This document shows positions 56,432 through 64,000 of a stretch of 64,000 bases of DNA, in pieces; position 1 is the stretch's first letter, and every line of letters starts with the position of its first letter. The DNA is from Phlegmacium glaucopus. Its lineage: Eukaryota; Basidiomycota; Agaricomycetes; Agaricales; Cortinariaceae. A program made the position numbers and the translations under genes. Under the pieces are notes generated by a model, which did no database searches, was not told where the DNA came from, and worked only from the letters and a program-made list of their open reading frames with translations. Location of the stretch: contig MU130378.1 in NCBI GenBank assembly GCA_015039465.1, forward strand, positions 1,616,570 to 1,680,569, read 5' to 3'.

Positions 56432-56811
56432 TAAATATAATGAGTCTGGGAGTATTTACTCCTGACTAAGAAGCTATGTATTCACATCAGGGCTATTAGC
56501 AAGTCAATGAGGTTAATAGAGACGCCGACCATCATATTATGTAAGCGGGTGTAGTGACTTGCTGGTGAAGGAGCTTTCAATTCGTTATACCCATTCCTCA
56601 AAGCAACGAGTATATCTAATCTTAAAGGGACAGCTCTGACATCCTATAAAACTGTTTCAAGCAACATAGATATAGTACTACCTGAAGACCAGGAGGGTTC
56701 CAGGAACTTGTTTGCGTTCTTTTCCGTTCATTCCTCAGATTCTCAATCCTCATGTATAGCTGGATGTGTACTGGCGTGCTTTCGAGTTTCCTCTGAGTTA
56801 TTACAAGAGCA
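56432..56811. other. Intergenic region, SHY1 to membrane-protein gene
   Basis: 380 bp with no credible coding frame or repeat. It contains the 3' UTR of SHY1 and the promoter of the following + strand gene. Confidence 0.45.
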
Positions 56812-59800
56812 ATGGAAGATGACCTTCCAGACGACGTATTCACCTCCCGGAACGTCGCGAACCGCCGGCCTTCCTCCTCTCGCATACATTTTCCTTCCAA
56901 TAATCACAGTCTTGCTAGACAAGGCCGTCTTCGCTCTGAGGTGCCCAAAACGCCGTCTTCCATGTCGCCGCCGGTGAGAAGGGGATCTCCGCTGAATCCG
57001 CAGAAGGTTCATCAAACAATGGACTTGGGACGGCGACCACGGTCGTCTCAGGCTGATATGGCTGTGGCTTCCACTGATTCGTCACTCCGTCGAAGGCGAA
57101 ACCCCTCTATTGGTCTTGTCGATACAACACGAGATTCAGACTTGTCTGCAGATGAGGCATTGGAAGTTGGGGTATTTTCGAATGAATATGACCTTTGTAT
57201 GTGGCAAATGCTAGCTCTAGCTTCCAATTTTATAGCTGACGAATGTCCATAACATAGCACACGAAGGTGACGAGTTGCACTGCGACTCTATCAGGTACAG
57301 TTTGCCTTACAAATTACTTTATAAATACAGATCCCAGGATTCTTCAAGATGTTCAAAGAGCGCTGAAAATGAAAGCTCGTCGTGAAGCACGCTTGAAGCA
57401 AAACATTATCGCGGATCCCAATTTCACTGAACCCAAACAAACATCTGCTGTGACACAACCTCAGACCCCTCCCTCAAAACCTTTCCCCTCCGGTCTCAAG
57501 CTACCTTCTTCATCCTTTTCTTCGCCTTCTTCTCGAAAGCTGAGCATCAGTAGTCCAACATCAGACATTGACTTCAGCCCCTCCACCGCCATTTCTGAGC
57601 TCTTCGTGCAACCCTCCCACCCCATACCCTCATCCCTCGACAATGGAACAACGCTGGATTGGACTGGCACGCTCGCAGATGACGCAGATAAACGTTGGAT
57701 TATATCAATTGGCAAGAAGAAGGAAAAGGATAAACTACCGCCTCTAGGAACCATGATCGACCAACAGGACCAGTTATACAAAGGTGACCTTACACCATAA
57801 ATTTGTCATGAAACCGTTATTCTGACCTCGAAATCACAGAAAAGTTATCTCGGATCTATGAGCAAGCGTCATCTCAAACTACTCGTAAGGCATCCATAAC
57901 AAGTGAGCAACTGGGAAGGCGTTACACGTTAATTTATGAGTCCCTCGCGTCGAAGCAAGTGCCTCTGAATCTTCTTCAGATTGCACGATGGATAGGGACT
58001 AAAGATGAACCTGTTAGAAAGGCTTTGGAGAGGGCGGAGCCGTTTACCTGGTTGAAACACCTTGACAAAACTACATCTAAATCATCTCGATCCTCAAGGT
58101 ATCTTTCGGCATTAATAATGGAGGAGTACGTTCATGCCCGAAACCTCGGGGACCGTAGGCGGACAATTTCAGAGGACGACCCCGCGGTCCTACAGTCCGA
58201 ATCCCACGCCTCAAGAAAATCACAACCCTCATCGTTCTTGACCCCATCTCGGATTGGCTTAGCAAATGACATGTTGATGACTACTGGGATATCCTTTGAA
58301 CCCAAAGCCACAAGAACAACTTCAATAGATACCGCATCCCGAAAAAGCGCAGACTCTGCATTCAGCAGTGTTGCCACGGGTTCATCGATTTTCGGCGTTG
58401 TTCCTCTTTCCCCAGTTTCAAATCGACTGAACGATTTCGTTGAGAAGGCCATTGATAGACACGAAACATTTGGTGACACCAATTCTTCCGATGGCTCAGA
58501 GGTATCTGATAATGACCAACCACGACTGTTGATATCTGTGCCAGATGTTTCGCTTCAGCCTCCATCTTCGGAAGATGTCGCGGCAAGACAACCGGCAATC
58601 CCATTGCCTTTAGCTCTTGCGAGTTCCACAGCGAGTTTAGAATCTACAAATCCACGTCCAGATCAAGCTGTTTCGCCTGAGAATCAATCCCTCTCATCTT
58701 TAAAATCGTCATCAAATCATCGAAGAATACGGACGTCATTGCCTACGAGTCGCCCAGGCCATCGCGACAGTCGCCGAGAAAATAACGAGAAATCACTGCG
58801 GCTTGAATACGAAGCCAAGGCAACGTAGGAATTTTAGGTCATATCTATATAATCTTTCTGATTTTTGGATAGTATTTTGCAGGAATCGATTGCACATAAT
58901 CACAGGATACGACAATTGCTAAATAGAATATCGGCGGCAGTCAAAGAATGCGATGCGATCCAAAACATTGCGTTTCGTACTCTTGATATCGACCAACCAT
59001 CCATGCCTAGGGATTTTCTAGAAGCATTTGCACATGATCCATCAGCCGTCACTGGATCTACTCGGCGACTACGAGGGTGGCGTGCTGTGGAGGATATCAA
59101 TCAGCGCCTTATTCGACAGCGCAACGTGCTTAAGACATTTCACAGCCCTTTGGCCGAAAACGTATTAGCACGTGGTTGCTTATTGGACGAATCGATAGAA
59201 AATTTGTTACAAACTCTCCAACACCTTGAAGGTTGTAAGGACGCAATCGCCCTTCGGGCGGTATCCATCTTGAATCTGCTCAACTCCGTACAGGAGGTCC
59301 ATGCCGATGTAAAGGAGAATTACAAACTGACTGTTTCCCGTGCATCTGTTGTATATCCTGAAGTAGGTGACATTGTTTATTCCTGTTCAGCCGCTAATTA
59401 TGATCAGCTGTCCCATATCGTTGCTTTGGAAGAGAGTTATAAGGATCAATACCAACACTTTTGGGAACTAGGAATGGATGCTCTCACACTTCTTCTGGAC
59501 ACAGTTACGCCGTTCTGGAGAACGTATGGTAAAACGATCGGAGAAGATGTTCGAGATTTCCTCATAATACCACTGTATCGAAACGAGTTCACAGGCGAGA
59601 CCAAACGATATTCAATCAAGGAATTCCCCAGGCGATCTCTTCGCCATTGGCTAGGACTCGTCCTCTTCTTCTTTCTGTCCATAGGCATCATTATTCTTCA
59701 GGTCCGAGCAGCGATTTCGTCTTCTCTGCACTTTCGTCTACGTCTGATCCCGTATGATGGTATTCGATGGACAGCTTTACCCTTCTTCTGGATTGGTATT

Positions 59801-59902
59801 TTAATACAATGGCTTGCTGTCATCTTTGAACTCGCCATTGTGTTTATGCAGGTCGGGGTAATAATGTGGTGGACAGGCTGGTCAGTGAAGATAATGTCGT
59901 AG
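56812..59902 (+). CDS. Large protein with C-terminal membrane helices, function unknown
   Basis: About five exons give roughly 950 residues. The N-terminus is basic and Ser/Pro rich (MEDDLPDDVFTSRNVANRRPSSSRIHFP). A segment DPRILQDVQRALKMKARREARLKQNI is followed by more disorder and then TLIYESLASKQVPLNLLQIARWIGTKDEPVRKALERAEPFTWLKHLD, which looks like a folded helical domain. The C-terminal third is helical: HNHRIRQLLNRISAAVKECDAIQ, ENVLARGCLLDESIENLLQTLQHLEGCKDAIALRAVSILNLLNSVQEVHADVKENY, then three hydrophobic segments (HWLGLVLFFFLSIGIIILQV, RWTALPFFWIGILIQWLAVIFELAIVFMQVGVIMWWTGW). It is likely an organelle or plasma-membrane protein with a long cytosolic N-terminus. I do not recognise the family. 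Confidence 0.75.
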
Positions 59903-60076
59903 CCTGTGCATATACCTGCGAACACATGACCCTCTTTCGAGCCTTTCAAGGATTATTGTAATTTTATACTCTAGATATTTTCCCAGCATCATGTATATAT
60001 ATGTATGGCAGCTCGTATTTAGGAAATTGAATATTATCGTACAAACTAGAGGCGAAACATTTGGATGGATCTAAAA

Positions 60077-61804
60077 TCATGAAGCAGGGCGCTGGGGGGG
60101 CGGAGGAAGCCCATGGACCGGATTGGCTGTCCACCGACCAGAGTCTACACATGGGCGACAGAATCCTAGTACAAATTGCCAGGTCACAAAGCGGTCATGA
60201 GGAAATATATTTGACTCACTTCCCCCCAATATAAGGGGCACATCGGTTTGATTGCAAGAGACACATCGGATGGGAGAGGAAGATTTAGACTGCGACGCTC
60301 GAGCTGTTTTCGTGACTGCAGAGCGATCGTTGTTGATGTCAGATGCGTTGTCTTGAATACCGTTCTCTGTCTGTTTCCGTTGTGCGTGCGTTCTTTTTTG
60401 ACGAGAGGATCGAGGTGGCGCTGCTGGGCCATGTTTCAGAGTCTTCATTGTGTATGTAGGAGCGGAGGCCTATGAGAGAATTAGACACATAAGTTATGTA
60501 AAGACATTCATGTACATACCATTTGGAGCTGGGCCAACAAAGACCCGGATGGCAGCTGATGACCAAGAAACATTCTTTTTGGTGGGATCTCCAAAGGATG
60601 AGTTTGAATTTACTAGAAGAACGATATCATACATACTAGGCTATCAATTTTGGTCTTATTTGATCTCAACATATCTTCCCCACCGATCCACCTGTATATC
60701 GTATCCCATATGGCCGAAGGTGCGTCTTTGAGGCACATCGTAACGACATGCTGGGCAGAATTTTCTGTGGACATTTCTAGGTTTGGTTGCTGAGAGACAT
60801 CAAAGGCAGCATTCTTCGCTATGCTAAATGGAATACACGTTCTGAGCAATATATCATAACTTGCATTTGTTGTACTCGGAAATGATTTTCGTTCTCCATA
60901 TACTGGTACACGCGGGAAGACCCATCGCTCGGCAGGAGCTTCACGGAACTCCAGCACAAGATCAAAGTCCTTAACGGGTGGCAACCTTTGATGATGGTCT
61001 ACGGCAGTTGCAGGCTGTTGTGATGATGCAGTTGCAACTGGCAGCTCTTCCATGTTGGCCAAAGACTGGATAAGAAGCCCAAGTGTTTTAAGTTGATCGG
61101 GGCTTGCATGACCAGCGGCCGCTAGCTGAAGGAGATTCGATAGAATAGGATTTGCAGAAGCGGCTGTATTCACTCGATTGATGAGGACAGGAGTGATTGA
61201 GGTCACCTCAGCCAATGATGAGATCAAAGGCGTAGGAACGTTTTCTTGTTCAGCAACGTCAGGGGTTGTGGCAGGTGCAGATGGTGTCGAGCTTTGCGGA
61301 GTCACTAAAGATTGATTATAGGAATGAGGCCCACCATGAGATACATTGGTCTGCCAGACTGGATTGCTGGTCGTATTAGGGCCAGGTACGGGACCCTGTG
61401 AAAGGTAATGGACCTCGTAGACTACTGTATCTGTAAATATGTGAGGTCCAATTTCGAGATCGCATTTTCCACGAGTTTGGATCGTATGAGGAGGGGGCAC
61501 AATATCCGATGCTTTACTGCCACGCGCTTTGCTCGAGAATTTGGGGAACGTTCGGAATAGCCACCGATCTCGCGCTGAAATCGTTCAAAATTACTACGTT
61601 CCAAGTATGTTGGAGAAAAGGACTGACATTGTCTGAGAGAATGCGAGACTACACAGCTGATAGATGGTTAGAAAATCAAATTGAATCGGACGCGTAATAC
61701 CTATCGGAAATGCTAGTGAGGGACCCTTCCTCCTCCCAACGGTTTGTATCCCAAAAGGGCTTGTCCCCAACTGGTAAATGTATTTCACCTTTGGTGCTTT
61801 GCAT
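60077..61804 (-). CDS. Unknown protein with C-terminal CX2C-X13-CX2C zinc-like motif
   Basis: Spliced exons give about 480 residues. N-terminus MQSTKGEIHLPVGDKPFWDTNRWEEEGSLTSISDS, then SRDRWLFRTFPKFSSKARG, GKCDLEIGPHIFTDTVVYEVHYL, and a Pro/Thr/Ala-rich linker with LSNLLQLAAAGHASPDQLKTLGLLIQSLANM. The next part, KDFDLVLEFREAPAERWVFPRVPV, TCIPFSIAK and DAPSAIWDTIYRWIGGEDM, looks folded. After an intron come IPPKRMFLGHQLPSGSLLAQLQ and a Lys-rich segment, then CVSCNQTDVPLILGGRFCRPC, a CX2C..CX2C pair formed by splicing and likely to bind zinc, ending PPPPQRPAS. Probably nuclear, possibly in a chromatin or transcription complex, but this is inference. Starts 66 bp from the divergent BDP1. Confidence 0.65.
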
Positions 61805-61870
61805 AGAGGTGACTGTTCAAGTGAGCGCGTTTGTTTGTTCGTCACAAACAACCCTTTCTACCACAAACCA

Positions 61871-63746
61871 ATGTCAAGTCGCGTTCGTAAGTCATTTAGC
61901 TCCTTCTGCTCAAACTAAGCATATATCAATAAAATATTAGAAAAGGGTGGCCCCGTTTTTAGACCGGTGGTAAAGTCAAGATCTCGCACTGTACCAAGTA
62001 CTTCACGGCAGCCTTCAGTGTCTGCAGTGGGAGCCGAGTCTCAAAACAACAATGCTACAGAATATAATGCATCATCTATAACACCCTCGATCTCCCAACC
62101 TGCTGTAGAACCTTCAGGATATCCTTCAACTCATCCGAAAGGTTTAATAATGGTAGACAGATCGAATTCAATTCCTATCGTGAACGCTACCTCCTCACGT
62201 ATCTCTCTTCGACCTCCCCTCATTGTCTCTTCCTCAAGTAAAAATTATATCTCCCCCCCTTCCTCTCTTCCTCTCGTGGTGGAAACCCGGGACCTTCAAG
62301 CATCAATCCTATCAAATTCTTCAGTCCCAATTTCAACTATCGACTCTACTGTTGACTCAAATTCTACTGTGTCAATACATCCTGGTGTAGATCTGCAGAG
62401 AAATCAGTCAACTGTCGAAATGACAGTGGTACGATCCGCGAACGTCGCTGCATCGACGCTGACGGCGTCTTTGACCACTCTTCCTTCCAACGAAGAAGAG
62501 GCACCGGACGCTTCCACAAGTCTGAAACGCTCTGGCAAATGTCAAAGTAAGATACTCAAAGGAACGAAGAAACGAAATGCTTCTAATGAAGACGATGACG
62601 ATGAGACTACTCGGGATGGATCCCTTCCTTCTAAGCAACGGCGAACGCGTGCCTCGAGCAGTACTCCTCGCCCACGGAAGCGTGTCCCTTCTCCTCCGCC
62701 TTATGATCCAAATGCGGACCCCGGTGAAGATATTGACCCGACGAGCGTGACAATGGCAACACTATGTACCGACACTGGTCAAGGAAGAGTCAGCCGCAAA
62801 GCAGCCGAGATATTGACCAACCATGCTGCCTGGAAGGCAAAAAGTAGAGAAAAGAGAGCTCATATGCGAGCCCTCATGGAACTCAAAAAGTATGGAAGAG
62901 AGGATGAAGAATCTGAGCATGACCAAGACGGTGCCCAAAGTCAACCAGTGGAAGCTGCTGCGTCTACAAGCACACTAGGGACAACAAATCCTCCAGTTAC
63001 TGCACCGATGCTTGATGATACGGGGAGTGGGTTTGATTATTCCCAAGGCCTCGCTACTAGCCGGTATAATGTCCAAGTTCGCATTGGTCCAAATGGCGAA
63101 ACTGTTATCGACGAAGACTCTCTTGTTGTCGATCGCGTGGAAAATGATGGAACTGATGGTTACACCCATGTCATTGAGTCCGATCATACAAAATTCATCA
63201 ACTCTGGAACATATGGGAAGCGATATCGCGGTTCGCGTTGGAGTGCAGAGGAAACTGAGCTTTTTTACCATGTAAGTTTATACTACTGTTTTTATAAACC
63301 ATCGCCCATGATAGTCCAGGCTCTCTCCCAGTATGGAGAAAATTACGAGCTCATAGCCTATGTGTTACCTGGGCGGGATAGAAAATCGTGTAAAAACAAA
63401 TTCAAAGCCGAGGACAAAAGGAATCATATAAGGATTGATCATTGCCTCAATAACAGCATTCCCGTCGGTACGTGATCTTCTCTGACATTGTCCCAGAACC
63501 TAATTGCTTCCAATAGACATGAAAACTCTAGCGCGTATGACTGGAAAAGATTTCTCGGGTCCTGTTCCTGAAATCCGTGTCCCATCCCATCCCATAGCCA
63601 CAGTCGCGCCCTCCCAAGAGGACACCGACTCGCAAACCGATGTTGCTGCTCGACAGCATGTAAAGAAACGGAGTCGTAGTAAAAGCCAATCTGGCGTTGA
63701 AAACGGCGTCGTCGTTATTGGCGACGCAGATACTTTCCAAAACTAA
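61871..63746 (+). CDS. BDP1: TFIIIB subunit Bdp1 (B'')
   Basis: RNA polymerase III initiation factor that joins Brf1 and TBP upstream of tRNA and 5S genes. A 16-base first coding exon joins across an intron to give MSSRVQKGGPVFRPVVKSRSR, the Bdp1 N-terminal signature. A long Ser/Thr-rich region follows, then basic KKRNASNEDDDDETT and KQRRTRASSS blocks. The conserved core includes YDPNADPGEDIDPTSVTMATLCTDTGQGRVSRKA, AWKAKSREKRAHMRALMELKKYG, RYNVQVRIGPNGETVIDEDSLVVDR, and the SANT domain RWSAEETELFYH-ALSQYGENYELIAYVLPGRDRKSCKNKFKAEDKRN. The tail is basic and ends DADTFQN. Three introns. Confidence 0.92.
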
Positions 63747-64000
63747 AGTGGAACTCGGGTACAAGTTCGTTCAGCTAATGCGTCTTCACGAACATATTTA
63801 CCTAAATAATTCCTATTTGATGGATCCAGTCTTATTGACAAGTTGATAGATCTACTGTATTATTATTAACCATATTATTATTACCGGGTCAATAGTGGGG
63901 ATTAACTTTTATCTGTTACATCAGCCTGACCTCTTTGTCTCAGACTTCAGTTCAGCTTCAATATCTCAACTCTCGACTACACTTCTCTCTGGAATTGAAC
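63747..64000. other. Right flank, no gene seen
   Basis: 254 bp after the BDP1 stop. AT-rich in the middle, with pyrimidine-rich sequence near the right edge. No coding frame or repeat can be supported; it may include the promoter of a gene beyond the window. Confidence 0.45.

Overview
This is a gene-dense stretch of a filamentous basidiomycete nuclear genome, most likely an agaricomycete (mushroom-type) fungus. The evidence is many introns of about 47-60 nt with GT..AG ends in nearly every gene, short intergenic gaps, moderate base composition, and fungal protein families: PacC/Rim101, Sed5, Sla2, Lsb5, Hst3/4, Nop6, Utp11, Cwc25, Bdp1, plus a PA28-type proteasome activator that budding and fission yeast lack. 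I see no rRNA, tRNA, CRISPR array or intact transposon. All gene models below were spliced by eye, so outer ends are firmer than individual internal junctions.

Layout. 1-1.4 kb holds no convincing gene, only a degenerate direct-repeat pair, a palindrome and a TATA-like box. 1.4-8.3 kb: GpsA-type glycerol-3-phosphate dehydrogenase (-), SED5 syntaxin (+), NOP6 (-), an unknown disordered protein (-) and an MGST3-like MAPEG protein (-). 8.7-15.7 kb: RRB1 (+), a PA28-like activator (-) and TAF1 (+). 15.9-20.1 kb: PacC/RIM101 (-), myosin regulatory light chain (-) and an AYR1-like reductase (-). 20.1-21.3 kb is gene-poor. 21.3-25.0 kb: two divergent secreted-protein genes, a Ser/Thr-rich family and a PLC-like phosphodiesterase. 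25.1-33.9 kb: UTP11 (-), a WRKY-GCM1/FAR1-like zinc-finger protein (+), LSB5 (+), mitochondrial-type SerRS (-), RFC4 (+) and CFD1 (+). 34.1-40.3 kb: two RNA-binding-type proteins. 40.3-41.3 kb is gene-poor. 41.3-47.6 kb: RPB6 (+), HST3/4 sirtuin (-), DMC1 (-) and CWC25 (-). 47.8-64 kb: a voltage-sensor-like membrane protein (+), a disordered protein (+), SLA2 (-), SHY1 (+), a large unknown membrane protein (+), an unknown CX2C...CX2C protein (-) and BDP1 (+).

The genes are mainly housekeeping: transcription (TAF1, RPB6, BDP1), ribosome biogenesis (NOP6, RRB1, UTP11), replication and chromatin (RFC4, HST3/4), meiosis (DMC1), endocytosis (SLA2, LSB5), Fe-S and cytochrome oxidase assembly (CFD1, SHY1). 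They do not form one pathway, but several divergent pairs share short promoters.

The most interesting non-coding signal is four copies of the PacC consensus GCCAAG, in dyad arrangement at about 10-11 bp steps, just upstream of the PacC gene itself (18121-18158). This suggests direct autoregulation. Also notable: MluI cell-cycle boxes upstream of RFC4 and the sirtuin gene; a recurring TCACGTG palindrome in four intergenic promoters; a start codon of SLA2 that seems to be split by an intron; stop-free 54-nt introns in CFD1 and RPB6; a voltage-sensor domain protein with no visible pore; and a duplicated motif in the sirtuin tail.
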